Assembly (NCBI RefSeq): GCF_001434705.1
Contig: NZ_AZDJ01000032.1
Coordinates: 55,393 to 119,392, forward strand
Length of the DNA stretch: 64,000 bases
Direction of reading: 5' to 3'
Source: Lacticaseibacillus nasuensis JCM 17158
GTDB lineage: Bacteria; Bacillota; Bacilli; Lactobacillales; Lactobacillaceae
Part shown: positions 38,911 through 47,385 of the stretch, one piece after another
How positions within the stretch are numbered: the stretch's first letter is position 1
Layout of the letters: every line of letters starts with the position of its first letter
Notes under the pieces: generated by a model
What the model was told of the DNA's origin: nothing
The model's input: the letters and a program-made list of their open reading frames with translations, nothing else
Databases searched by the model: none
Position numbers and translations under genes: made by a program

Positions 38911-39831
38911 TCACGCTCCCTTCACGCGCTTGGTGGTGATGAACCAATTGAGTAACGAGAAAAACATAATGACTACCACGAGTCCCCAAGCAATCGCTGA
39001 ACCGTAACCAAACTGATGCTGTGTAAATGCAGTTTGGTAGAGGTAATACACAATAGTCATGGCGCCGCCTTGTGGGGTGGCCCCGGTTGGCACCAGCACT
39101 TGTGCTTCAGAGAAAATCTGTAGCCCACCAATTGTCGACATCATCACCGTAAATAAAATGATGGGTTTGAGTTGCGGAATTGTGACGTTCCAGAAAATTT
39201 GTGGATTGCTAGCACCATCCATGCGTGCTGCCTCGTACAGATCACCAGGAATTCGAATAATCCCGGTTAAATAGATAATCATGTTGTAACCGGTATACTG
39301 CCAGATATTGACTGAAGCGATAACAACGCGTACCCACCCAGGTTCGGTCAACCATTTAATTGGTTTCAATCCAAACACGCCGAGCAAGCCATTGGCTAAT
39401 CCGTTAAAGTTTGAGAAGATCAAACCAAATAGAATGGAAATCGCAACAACTGACGTGATGTTGGGCAGAAATAGGACAGATTTCAAGAATTCCTTGTGCT
39501 TAATGAACTTAAGGTTAAGGCAAAACGCCAATACCAACGCCATGAACAACATCGGAATCGTCCCAATCGCCCAAATGATGAGGGTGTTTTTAAGTGATAG
39601 CCAAAAGTCCATATCCGTAATCAAGCGGGAAAAATTATCCATTCCTAAGTACTGAATTTGGCCAAGGCCATCCCATTTGCTAACGGCCAAATACGCTGAG
39701 AAAACCACGGGGAACAGACCAAATATCAAGAACAAAATGTAGAAAGGGGCAACTGCGATGTAGGGGGCCACTTTATCAAGGTCAAAATGTCGCTTTTCCT
39801 TGTTGGTGGCAGCCGGTTGCTGCAGTTCCAT
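38911..39831 (-). CDS. CUT1 sugar ABC transporter permease (MalF type)
   Basis: 306 residues, six membrane helices. EAA loop EAARMDGASNPQIFWNVTIPQLKPI (about residues 205-230). The N-terminus is cytoplasmic and charged (KEKRHFDLDKVAPY). Second gene of the importer after the binding protein, from which it is separated by several hairpins. Confidence 0.93.
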   Translation of the reverse strand: MELQQPAATNKEKRHFDLDKVAPYIAVAPFYILFLIFGLFPVVFSAYLAVSKWDGLGQIQYLGMDNFSRLITDMDFWLSLKNTLIIWAIGTIPMLFMALVLAFCLNLKFIKHKEFLKSVLFLPNITSVVAISILFGLIFSNFNGLANGLLGVFGLKPIKWLTEPGWVRVVIASVNIWQYTGYNMIIYLTGIIRIPGDLYEAARMDGASNPQIFWNVTIPQLKPIILFTVMMSTIGGLQIFSEAQVLVPTGATPQGGAMTIVYYLYQTAFTQHQFGYGSAIAWGLVVVIMFFSLLNWFITTKRVKGA

Positions 39832-39849
39832 GATCAGTCACTTCCTTTT

Positions 39850-39976
39850 CAAGACCAAGGCCCACCGGTGCGCTCGACTTCACCCGCCACGACAACATCA
39901 GTGTTACCGTCGCGGGCAAAGCCGAGTAGTCATCTCGGCTAGCCGGTTAAACAAAGGGGCTTCCACGCAGCCCCTA
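39850..39976 (-). terminator. Attenuator hairpins between binding-protein and permease genes
   Basis: On the minus strand AGGGGCT-7-AGCCCCT followed by TTGTTTAA (39976-39950), then AGCCGAG-7-CTCGGCT (39951-39931) and a third, weaker hairpin using CCCGC/GCGGG. Partial termination or 3'-end protection here would explain higher expression of the binding protein than of the permeases, a common arrangement. Confidence 0.65.
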
Positions 39977-39984
39977 TGCTCTAT

Positions 39985-41232
39985 CTACTGAATTGCTTCC
40001 GCCTTAGCAACGGCTTCTTTCCACGCCTTATCAGGGTTTTTATTGGAATCTTGCACAAGTTGCATCTGGTTCTCGAAAATTTGGCGAACAGCAGTGGACC
40101 GAGGATCTGCCTTGGTGTACTCCAACTCATTGGCGGATTCAATGAAATACTTGTTGTATTTTTCATCCCCAAACAATGGATCAGTCACATTCTTAAAATC
40201 GTCGTTATACAGCGCCTTGACCGATGGGAACAATGCTAGTTCCTTGTAGTTGGCTTCTTGGTTCTTCTTGTTGGTCAGGTACTTCACGACTTCTGCGGCC
40301 TGCTTGGCGTGCTTCGTTGTCTTAATCACCGCCAGATAGGAGCCACCGGAATTAGCTGGTTCGCCAGGAGCACGGGCGATCAACCAGGAATTATTCTTCG
40401 TCCCATTTTCCTTCAGATCAGCAATCCCCCAACTGGCTTGAATCATCCCAGAATACATCCCTTTTTGCTGGGCATTTACATTATCACTGGAGTTAGCCTT
40501 GACGCCAAACATATAGCCTGCTTTTAACCCCTTAACAGTAAAGTCCCAGGCGTCCTTCAACTGGCCATCACCAAGTGTTAACTTCTTCCCATTGGCACTA
40601 TACATATCTTTGGTCATCTTTTGTTCCATCTCTTGAAGCAGCGCCACCGCACCAAGCCACATAGGCTTATTGGCTTTTTCTTTCAGCTGCTTGGCGTAGC
40701 TCATATAACCGTCCAAACTCTTAATACCGGCGGAAACTTCGTCAGGGTCGGTTGGCAAACCTGCTTTTTTAAAGTTCGCCACATTATACATGAATGCAGT
40801 TGGCCCAATGTCGATTGGCATTGCGATTTGATAATCTTTAGTGGCAAAGGTTGAATCCCACTTCCACGCGACATACTGATCAGCCACTTTATCAGTGCCG
40901 TAGTCGGCTAAATTGACAAACTTTTCTTTGTACGGGAGATAGTCGACAATATTACTATTGATAGCGGCAATGTCAGGCGCAGATGTCGAGCTGAGGCTGG
41001 CCTTAAGTTTCGTGTCATAATCTTCGTTAGCTGGCACTTGCTTAAACGTGAGCTTGTACTTTGGAAACTTGGCTTTTGTGTTCTTGATGGCTTGTTTGCT
41101 AATCGCACCGTTGTAGTAATTGATGGAAAGTGAAACCTTCCCACCGTCGCTGGATTTGTTGCCACAGCCGGCGATGGCCAAGGCGGAGACGGCGGCCATA
41201 CTGGCCAGGCCGATTATTTTCGTCAATTTCAT
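39985..41232 (-). CDS. Extracellular sugar-binding lipoprotein of the CUT1 importer
   Basis: 415 residues. Signal peptide and lipobox ALAIAGCGNKS place the lipidated Cys at about residue 23. The family 1 solute-binding features include SSTSAPDIAAINSN, GGSYLAVIKTTKHAKQAAEVVKYLTN and PSVKALYND. It is anchored outside and delivers oligosaccharides to the MalFG-type permeases. ATG 41232 with GGAG. The ligand cannot be read from the sequence. Confidence 0.92.
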   Translation of the reverse strand: MKLTKIIGLASMAAVSALAIAGCGNKSSDGGKVSLSINYYNGAISKQAIKNTKAKFPKYKLTFKQVPANEDYDTKLKASLSSTSAPDIAAINSNIVDYLPYKEKFVNLADYGTDKVADQYVAWKWDSTFATKDYQIAMPIDIGPTAFMYNVANFKKAGLPTDPDEVSAGIKSLDGYMSYAKQLKEKANKPMWLGAVALLQEMEQKMTKDMYSANGKKLTLGDGQLKDAWDFTVKGLKAGYMFGVKANSSDNVNAQQKGMYSGMIQASWGIADLKENGTKNNSWLIARAPGEPANSGGSYLAVIKTTKHAKQAAEVVKYLTNKKNQEANYKELALFPSVKALYNDDFKNVTDPLFGDEKYNKYFIESANELEYTKADPRSTAVRQIFENQMQLVQDSNKNPDKAWKEAVAKAEAIQ

Positions 41233-41244
41233 CAGTCATTCTCC

Positions 41245-42021
41245 TCACAGGTTTGATAGATACTCGAAACTTTCACGCATACTGCTGAACATGCCAATTT
41301 GCGAAAAATCTTGCTCAATAGCGTAATACTGCACGCCGTTGTGCTCACCCCAGTCAACGATAGCTTTAAGATCAACATCCCCTTTCCCTAACTCCACCAG
41401 GTTATGGCTCATGTCCTGCGGATCACTAGGCCGGTACCCATTCTTGTAATCCTTCAAGTGCAACACCGGCGCCCGGTTTGAAAACTGCTTGATCTCTTCC
41501 ACCGGATCAATCCCGGCTGCAGTAATCCAGTATGTATCAGGTTCCGCGACAATACTGAGCCCATTCTGTGGTTGTGTGATATAGGACAGCACTCGCTGGC
41601 CATCAACAAGGTCCGGATAGTCTGACTCCGGGCTGTGCAGCCCAATCGTAAACCCTAATTGACGCAATGCATCTTGAACATGATAGAGCTGAGCACGGGT
41701 TGCCCGGTAACCGGCATCATTTTGCTGGTCATCATCAATATATTTGTCATACAGTATTTTGCTACCAAACAACAAAGCCTCTTGGACCAAGCCATCAATG
41801 TCAGTAAAGAACCGTTCATGGTGCAAATGCATTCCAGCCACTTTCAGGTTGTACTTTTTCAATAACTTCGCGATGACTTGTGGATTAGCACCACGCATTC
41901 CATCAAGCTGGACCGCCTGATAGCCAATCTCATGCAACGTCATAAAAGTGTTCTCCGGGTCAGCTGCCAATTCGTCACGTAAGGAATACATTTGGGCGGC
42001 AATTTTTTCTATTGCAACCAT
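41245..42021 (-). CDS. TIM-barrel sugar phosphate isomerase/epimerase family protein
   Basis: 258 residues of the xylose isomerase-like/AP endonuclease 2 fold. MYSLRDELAADPENTFMTLHEIGYQAVQLDG, GLHSPESDYPDLVDG and VLHLKDYKNG show the family's metal ligands (E, D, H). Members isomerise or epimerise sugars, keto-sugars or cyclitols. ATG overlaps the aldo/keto reductase stop by one base (TGATG). Substrate unknown. Confidence 0.82.
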   Translation of the reverse strand: MVAIEKIAAQMYSLRDELAADPENTFMTLHEIGYQAVQLDGMRGANPQVIAKLLKKYNLKVAGMHLHHERFFTDIDGLVQEALLFGSKILYDKYIDDDQQNDAGYRATRAQLYHVQDALRQLGFTIGLHSPESDYPDLVDGQRVLSYITQPQNGLSIVAEPDTYWITAAGIDPVEEIKQFSNRAPVLHLKDYKNGYRPSDPQDMSHNLVELGKGDVDLKAIVDWGEHNGVQYYAIEQDFSQIGMFSSMRESFEYLSNL

Positions 42022-42974
42022 CAGTCTAGTGCTCCTTTCCGCAATTCCTGCACTTCCTGGGTCGTGAGTTGAAGCTCAGCTGTTTCAAACGATTCCTCAA
42101 GCATCCATTCCTCTTCCGGACCAATTGTAGCGAGCACTGGGAATGGTGCATTGAGAACATAAGCGAGGGAAACCTGAATCGGCTTCACACCATGTTTAGC
42201 CGCAATTGCGTCACACACTTTCATCCGCCGCCAGTTCAAATCATTGAAGTAGACTTCTGTGTATTCCTTGAGCTCGGGATTGTCTGCATCTTCAGGCTTA
42301 AAGCGATGGGCGAAAAACGCTTCAGCTTGCGCTGACCAAGACAACAGTGGAAACTGGGTCTTCGTGTGCCAATCAATCATCTCATCGTCTGCGGTAACGC
42401 TGTTGTCCCATCGTGGCTGGTTGACACTAGCCAGAGAAAAGTTCGGGCTGTTGAACGACAATGGGTGCAAACCGTGCTCCCGGCAGTAACTAATCGCCTC
42501 CTGAACCCGGGATAATGTCCAATTCGATACGCCAAAGAACCGAACCTTACCTTCGTCGACCAAAGCGCTGAAGGCCTCCATCAAAGGCCCGACCGGCTTA
42601 GTAGGGTCGTCTCGATGTAAGAGCAACACATCAACGTACTCAGTCTGCAGGTGTTGCAGACTCTCCGTTAAGTCCGCCCGCATATTCTCTGGTGATACCC
42701 GTGGCACATCTAATGCTCCGCGTTTTGGGTGACAACATTTGGTAATAATGTTGAAGGCCTTGCGGTCGTGACGGCTCATCCAATCACCAATTACGCTTTC
42801 CGCGTCACGATAATGCCGAGCGGTATCGAATGTGTTACCGCCCAATTCAACATATAGGTCAAACATGTGATTAACCTTAGGCATATTGTCTAGTTTCAAA
42901 TAGTCACTCGAACCAAGAACGATCTGCGTCATGCTGAGTTTCTGCTGCCCATCTGTTACAGTAATCTCCTTCAT
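42021..42974 (-). CDS. Aldo/keto reductase
   Basis: 317 residues. AKR catalytic tetrad visible as Asp and Tyr in FDTARHYRDAESVIGDW, Lys in IITKCCHPKRG and His in VDVLLLHRDD. NADPH-binding and C-terminal regions present. First gene of the minus-strand glycan operon. The ATG at 42974 has GGAGGG seven bases upstream; a longer frame upstream lacks such a site. Confidence 0.88.
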   Translation of the reverse strand: MKEITVTDGQQKLSMTQIVLGSSDYLKLDNMPKVNHMFDLYVELGGNTFDTARHYRDAESVIGDWMSRHDRKAFNIITKCCHPKRGALDVPRVSPENMRADLTESLQHLQTEYVDVLLLHRDDPTKPVGPLMEAFSALVDEGKVRFFGVSNWTLSRVQEAISYCREHGLHPLSFNSPNFSLASVNQPRWDNSVTADDEMIDWHTKTQFPLLSWSAQAEAFFAHRFKPEDADNPELKEYTEVYFNDLNWRRMKVCDAIAAKHGVKPIQVSLAYVLNAPFPVLATIGPEEEWMLEESFETAELQLTTQEVQELRKGALD

Positions 42975-43034
42975 CTGAGTCCCTCCATCCAAAAATTGTT
43001 GTGCTTCACTCACGTGTTCTAGCGTAGCACTGTC

Positions 43035-43050
43035 ATGAAAAGGCTTTCAA
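43035..43050. promoter_or_regulatory. cre-like site (CcpA) in the divergent promoter region
   Basis: On the minus strand TTGAAAGCCTTTTCAT, which fits the cre consensus WTGNAANCGNWNNCAW with one mismatch at the central G. It overlaps the -35 (TTGAAA) of a possible promoter TTGAAA-18-TACGCT for the aldo/keto reductase operon, so carbon catabolite repression is likely. Confidence 0.7.
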
Positions 43051-43141
43051 CTGATTGAATGACAAAGTTTTTATGAAATCCCGATGAAAAATGTCACTCA
43101 GTCACTTGCGCCTTGGCGATCGGGCCGTTAGGGTAAATGAT

Positions 43142-43171
43142 AGCGATTTCAAAATAAGCGATTTCAAAATA
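43142..43171 (+). repeat. Two exact 15-bp tandem repeats before the phosphoesterase gene
   Basis: AGCGATTTCAAAATA occurs twice without a gap, 19 bp before the ATG of the metallophosphoesterase gene and next to its ribosome binding site. It may be a regulator site or a replication-slippage product. Confidence 0.85.
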
Positions 43172-43189
43172 ATAGTAGGAGGATTAGCT

Positions 43190-44092
43190 ATGCTCACTAT
43201 GAACGAACAAGGCTTCAAAATTCTTCAGCTCACCGACATCCACATCGGTGAAGCACCTTTCAATGCCGAAGATCAGGCAACATTCGCCGCACTAAAGGAA
43301 AATATTCCACTCGTCGATCCAGACTTAATTGTCATTAGCGGCGATTTAATTTGGTCCGATGGTGTTGACCGGCCACAACGCGGATATCAAGCGCTTGTGG
43401 ACATCTTTAACGAATTGGACTATCCCCTAGCAATCACATATGGCAACCATGACTCTGAACAGACTCTTGATCGGTCTGCTCTACGCAAACTCGAAACTGG
43501 ATTTACTCATCGGGTGACTAAACAACACGCTTACGTTGATCCTCGAGGGAAAGAAAGTTATACAGTTGAAATTGGGCAAGCCGGAAAAATTACTAACGTT
43601 TTATATATCTTTGATTCAGGTGATAACGCCCCGTTCGACGTGGAAGGGTACGATTGGGTATCAACCGAAGCCATTGCGTGGTACGAAGCAACCCACGCAG
43701 AATATCTAAGAACTGCCGGGCAAACTGTCGACTTGGTGTTCTTACATATTCCGGTACCTGAATATGCAAACGCAGCAACACATATCGTTGCCGGTAAGTG
43801 GTGGGAAATGAATCCAAGAATCGCCAGCCCTGAATTAAATACTGGCTTATTTGCACACCTCCGGTTTAATCAACATATCGCCGGAATTTTCTGTGGGCAC
43901 GATCACGACAATAACTTCGAAGGCCGGTATATGGGTATTCCGCTCATTTATGGGAATGTCTCTGGTTATAACTGCTACGGAGACCTTCCTCGCGGCTACC
44001 GGGTAATCAATCTCACCCCTAAAACAATGGAGACCGTTACTCAGACATATCGTGGTGGCGGTACGCCCATGCAAAGTAGTTGGTTTGATTAA
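43190..44092 (+). CDS. Metallophosphoesterase family protein
   Basis: 300 residues, cytoplasmic. All five motifs of the calcineurin-like fold are present: LTDIHIG (DxH), ISGDLIWSD (GDxxxSD-like), YGNHDSE (GNHD), VFLHIPVP (H) and CGHDHDNNF (GHDH). It resembles the purple-acid-phosphatase-related/DCR2-like group. ATG 43190 has AGGAGG; earlier in-frame starts run through the tandem repeat. Starts a short operon with the GH20 gene. Possibly dephosphorylates sugar phosphates from the pathway; this is inference. Confidence 0.85.
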   Translation: MLTMNEQGFKILQLTDIHIGEAPFNAEDQATFAALKENIPLVDPDLIVISGDLIWSDGVDRPQRGYQALVDIFNELDYPLAITYGNHDSEQTLDRSALRKLETGFTHRVTKQHAYVDPRGKESYTVEIGQAGKITNVLYIFDSGDNAPFDVEGYDWVSTEAIAWYEATHAEYLRTAGQTVDLVFLHIPVPEYANAATHIVAGKWWEMNPRIASPELNTGLFAHLRFNQHIAGIFCGHDHDNNFEGRYMGIPLIYGNVSGYNCYGDLPRGYRVINLTPKTMETVTQTYRGGGTPMQSSWFD

Positions 44093-44113
44093 GTCTACGC
44101 TGGAGGTAGCTCA

Positions 44114-45643
44114 GTGAGTCAAGTAAAAATCGTTCCTGTACCTCAAGCCTTCACCCCCGCTCCTGGCGATGCGTGGCGTGCCACTCCCAATATGCGCCTT
44201 TGTATCACTACTGACACCGAATCAGCAACCTTCACGTCGATTGCAGCAACCTTGCGGCAGGCGACCGGTTTCCCGTGCCCAATCGTCACAGAACCAGCAC
44301 GGCCGACTGATATCTCCTGGAAGCTCGCCCCTGTGCGCACCCTAACGAGTCAAACAAGTAGCCCAGAAACGTACGTTATCATTAGTTCTACGGCCGGTGT
44401 TACCGTTATAGGCGCCAGCCCCGTGGCATGGCTGAGAGCCACCGCCACCTTGTGTCAATCCTTAACTACAGGCACTCTAGAGGCTGGTCGGCTCCTTGAC
44501 TATCCGAAACTCGATGAACGGCGCGTATTAGTTGACGCAGGTCGGAAGTTCATTACTAAAGAATGGTTTATCGCCATGCTTCACGAATTAGCCTTTCTGA
44601 AGATCAATACGTTGCAGTTGCATTTTGCCGATCGACTTGGCTTTCACATCGCGTGCGATACCGATCCCTCACTTACCAGTCCAGATTATTTAACTAAGGC
44701 TGACGTCCGAGACCTACTTGCAGAAGCAAACCGGTGCGGTATCACCATCGTGCCATCGTTGGACGTACCTGGACATGCCGACCACATCTTGACTGTGCAT
44801 CCAGAACTAGGACAACGGGATGTGGCTGGCGGACGCGCAACGGATGCCTTAGATTTAACTGACCCTGCAGTTACCCGCTACGTTTTCGCGTTAATCACCG
44901 AATACCTTGATCTATTTGCGGATTGTCCTAGCTTTCACTTCGGCGGAGACGAATACATGGAATTTGATTGTCCGCCTTTTGAACACCGGTACGCGCCAGT
45001 ACTCAATGCGTACGCCAAAGAACACTTAGGTCCAGAAACAACCTGGAAGGACGTCTGGGCAAACTGGCTCAATCAAGTCGCGGAGCTCATCCACGCGCAT
45101 GGCGTTGAGCCGCGTATTTTCAACGACGGATTATGCTGGGACGTTAGGGGAATACACGGGACCCCACAGCAAATTAGAATGCATCCGTATATCGGTGTCG
45201 ATTACTGGTGCCAGGCTGAACTTAATCCGGCAATCGCAACTGTGGCTGAGTTGCAGGCACAAGGTTTGACCCGCCTGTATAACCTGAACTCACCGTTTTT
45301 CTATTACGCGTTACGTCATCCGGATTCAGCAGCGGATCACCGACCACTACACAGGTTCGATTTTCCAAAGCAGGCAGCCAATATCTACGCAAATTGGACT
45401 CCGGGAAACTTTCAAGCCAACGACTTACCTGATGACGATCCACGAATTCTTGGGGCTTGTCTTTCGATGTGGACAGATAATCCTACCGTAGCCACAGAAT
45501 CAACCATGGCACGAGATATCCAACCTGAATTGGCCGTCTTTGCGAGCAAGACGTGGAATGTCGACACGAATCATCAGTACACCTATCCACAATTCCAAAG
45601 TATTGTTCAGTCCGTTGGCCATAGTCCTGGCTATCCGTTCTGA
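44114..45643 (+). CDS. Beta-N-acetylhexosaminidase, glycoside hydrolase family 20
   Basis: 509 residues with a non-catalytic N-terminal domain (about 1-130) and a GH20 barrel. Motifs: LQLHFADRLGFHI, VPSLDVPGHADHIL, and the catalytic Asp-Glu pair in FHFGGDEYMEF (about residues 276-286). VDYWCQAELNP and NLNSPFFYYA supply the Trp/Tyr of the substrate pocket. No signal peptide, so it removes GlcNAc or GalNAc from imported glycans. GTG start 44114 with GGAGG seven bases upstream. Confidence 0.92.
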   Translation: MSQVKIVPVPQAFTPAPGDAWRATPNMRLCITTDTESATFTSIAATLRQATGFPCPIVTEPARPTDISWKLAPVRTLTSQTSSPETYVIISSTAGVTVIGASPVAWLRATATLCQSLTTGTLEAGRLLDYPKLDERRVLVDAGRKFITKEWFIAMLHELAFLKINTLQLHFADRLGFHIACDTDPSLTSPDYLTKADVRDLLAEANRCGITIVPSLDVPGHADHILTVHPELGQRDVAGGRATDALDLTDPAVTRYVFALITEYLDLFADCPSFHFGGDEYMEFDCPPFEHRYAPVLNAYAKEHLGPETTWKDVWANWLNQVAELIHAHGVEPRIFNDGLCWDVRGIHGTPQQIRMHPYIGVDYWCQAELNPAIATVAELQAQGLTRLYNLNSPFFYYALRHPDSAADHRPLHRFDFPKQAANIYANWTPGNFQANDLPDDDPRILGACLSMWTDNPTVATESTMARDIQPELAVFASKTWNVDTNHQYTYPQFQSIVQSVGHSPGYPF

Positions 45644-45649
45644 CCACGC

Positions 45650-45680
45650 AAAAACCCCACCAGCAACCTGGTGGGGTTTA
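45650..45680. terminator. Bidirectional terminator at the island border
   Basis: AACCCCACCAG-CAAC-CTGGTGGGGTT, with T/A runs on both sides; ends GH20 (+) and rplA (-). Confidence 0.88.
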
Positions 45681-45693
45681 GTTTTCAATCAGT

Positions 45694-46383
45694 TTAGAAT
45701 TCAGCCGCATTGACGTGAACGCCAGGCCCGAAGGTCGACGTGACGGTGAGGCTCTTGATGTATTGACCCTTGGCAGATGCCGGACGGGCCTTGACAATGA
45801 CATCGTTCATCGCCTTGAAGTTCTCGACGAGCTTGTCTTGGGTGAAAGAAACCTTGCCGATTGGGGCGTGCACGATGCCCGCCTTATCAACCCGGTAGGC
45901 CACCTGGCCAGCCTTGACGTCGTTAACCGCCTTAGCAGTATCCATCGTCACAGTACCAGTCTTGGGGTTTGGCATTAACCCTTTAGGCCCAAGAACCCGG
46001 CCAAGACGACCAACTTTAGCCATCATCGGTGGTGTCGCTACAGCGACGTCGAAGTCTAACCAGCCGTCTTGAATCTTTTGGACCAAGTCGTCTGAACCCA
46101 CTTCGTCGGCACCGGCTTCTTGAGCCGCCTTTGCTTGATCGCCTTCAGCGAAGACAATCACACGCTGGGTCTTACCAGTTCCGTTTGGCAGCACAACGGC
46201 GCCACGAATCTGTTGATCGGCCTGCTTTGGGTCAACGTTGAGCCGGTACGCCACCTCAACCGTCGAATCAAACTTGGCAAAATCGATTTTTTGCACCAAG
46301 GCGACTGCTTCTTCAGGGTTATAAAGCTTGTCGGATTCGACTTGCTTTGCCGCTTCAATATACTTTTTTGCTTTCTTAGCCAT
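45694..46383 (-). CDS. rplA: 50S ribosomal protein L1
   Basis: 229 residues; binds 23S rRNA at the mobile L1 stalk and represses its own operon. [15 protein letters not shown] at the start, [34 protein letters not shown] in the middle. ATG 46383 with GGAGG. The upstream frame extension is not conserved. Confidence 0.98.
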   Translation of the reverse strand: MAKKAKKYIEAAKQVESDKLYNPEEAVALVQKIDFAKFDSTVEVAYRLNVDPKQADQQIRGAVVLPNGTGKTQRVIVFAEGDQAKAAQEAGADEVGSDDLVQKIQDGWLDFDVAVATPPMMAKVGRLGRVLGPKGLMPNPKTGTVTMDTAKAVNDVKAGQVAYRVDKAGIVHAPIGKVSFTQDKLVENFKAMNDVIVKARPASAKGQYIKSLTVTSTFGPGVHVNAAEF

Positions 46384-46407
46384 TCTGGATTTTTCCTCCT
46401 TGCAAAT

Positions 46408-46434
46408 GTGGTCAACGGGCCGCAGCCCTTCCAC
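46408..46434 (-). promoter_or_regulatory. Probable L1-binding hairpin between rplK and rplA
   Basis: GTGGAAGGGC-TGCG-GCCCGTTGACCAC on the minus strand: an outer GTGG/CCAC stem, an asymmetric internal loop (AAG/GTTGA) and an inner GGGC/GCCC stem. It has the shape of the L1 rRNA target and closely matches the second copy upstream of rplK. Confidence 0.6.
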
Positions 46435-46472
46435 TTGATTCATTCAGTTTTCACTGAAGATCCGGACTGTTG

Positions 46473-46898
46473 TTAGCCTTCGACTTCGAAGCCCATGGAA
46501 CGAGCAGTCCCTTCAACCATGCGCATCGCAGCTTCTACGTCTGCGGCGTTAAGGTCTTGCATCTTCGTTTCGGCGATTTGCCGCACCTGGTCCTTGGTGA
46601 CCTTAGCCACCTTCTTGGTGTTCGGTTCGCCGGAGCCGTGTTCGACACCAGCGGCCTTCTTCAACAGGATTGCTGCTGGCGGCGTCTTGGTGACGAAATC
46701 AAAGGAACGATCTTCGTACACGGTAATCACGACGGGGATAATCATACCGGCCTGATCTGCAGTCCGTGCGTTGAAATCCTTCGTGAAGCCCATGATGTTG
46801 ATCCCGGCTTGGCCCAATGCAGGGCCGACCGGAGGAGCTGGAGTTGCTTTCCCGGCAGGAATCTGGAGCTTAACAATATTTGCTACTTTTTTAGCCAC
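46473..46898 (-). CDS. rplK: 50S ribosomal protein L11
   Basis: 141 residues, the standard length, from a GTG at 46898 behind AGGAGG. (M)[34 protein letters not shown] is diagnostic in pieces. Binds the GTPase centre of 23S rRNA. First gene of rplK-rplA. Confidence 0.98.
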   Translation of the reverse strand: MAKKVANIVKLQIPAGKATPAPPVGPALGQAGINIMGFTKDFNARTADQAGMIIPVVITVYEDRSFDFVTKTPPAAILLKKAAGVEHGSGEPNTKKVAKVTKDQVRQIAETKMQDLNAADVEAAMRMVEGTARSMGFEVEG

Positions 46899-46925
46899 GA
46901 GACATAACCTCCTTAAGTCCGTGCT

Positions 46926-46959
46926 GTGGTCTTGATGGCCAGTCGATTTGGCCTCCCAC
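46926..46959 (-). promoter_or_regulatory. Probable L1-binding hairpin in the rplK leader
   Basis: GTGGGAGGCCA, seven-base loop, TGGCCATCAAGACCAC on the minus strand: outer GTGG/CCAC, asymmetric loop, inner GGCCA/TGGCC. This corresponds to the classical L1 site in rplKA leaders. A GTATGC-TTTG-GCATAC hairpin lies just upstream. Confidence 0.65.
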
Positions 46960-47019
46960 GTGTATGCCAAAGCATACTTGTATAAACTATCACGTCAGGC
47001 GCAAGAAAGCAAGCTTGGC

Positions 47020-47331
47020 TTACGGTTGCGGCCGCGCAGAATAGCCCACGGCGCCACCGCTAATCTTAAAGCGTGATACCGGCGCGCTACCGTCTCCGGT
47101 AACGTAGCCTTCTCCGTTAGCTAGCGTCCAAATCTTCGCATGGGCGCTGACGCTGGCCGCGTGATCGTAACTGGGGTGACAGGTGGCAGCTAATACCGGA
47201 TGCCCGGTGATCAGGATTTCATTACGCACCGCCCCGGCAGGCGTCCGCATCCACCACGTCCACACTAGCACCAAAACAATACCAACGGCGGCGATGCCGA
47301 CGCTAACGCGATGCAGGATTCGATTTTTCAT
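47020..47331 (-). CDS. Hypothetical small membrane-anchored protein
   Basis: 103 residues: a positively charged N-terminus, one hydrophobic segment (about 9-28) and an extracytoplasmic part of about 75 residues with a single Cys. I recognise no family. It sits between nusG and rplK, a position usually without a gene. Start ATG 47331 with a weak AGAAAGG. A nusG terminator lies just before it, so it must have its own promoter if expressed. Confidence 0.55.
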   Translation of the reverse strand: MKNRILHRVSVGIAAVGIVLVLVWTWWMRTPAGAVRNEILITGHPVLAATCHPSYDHAASVSAHAKIWTLANGEGYVTGDGSAPVSRFKISGGAVGYSARPQP

Positions 47332-47360
47332 AACGTGCCTTTCTTGATTCGCCGAAACAA

Positions 47361-47379
47361 AAAGCGGCTACTGCCGCTT
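47361..47379 (-). terminator. Terminator of nusG
   Basis: AAGCGGC-AGTA-GCCGCTT then TTTG on the minus strand. Confidence 0.8.
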
Positions 47380-47385
47380 GCTGGG

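Noticed and set aside
43142..43171. Tandem repeat as a CRISPR remnant
   Set aside because: The two units touch each other without spacers and there is no cas gene in the window.
27674..45643. Island as a prophage or integrative element
   Set aside because: No integrase, transposase, tRNA target site or flanking direct repeat could be found; all genes are metabolic.
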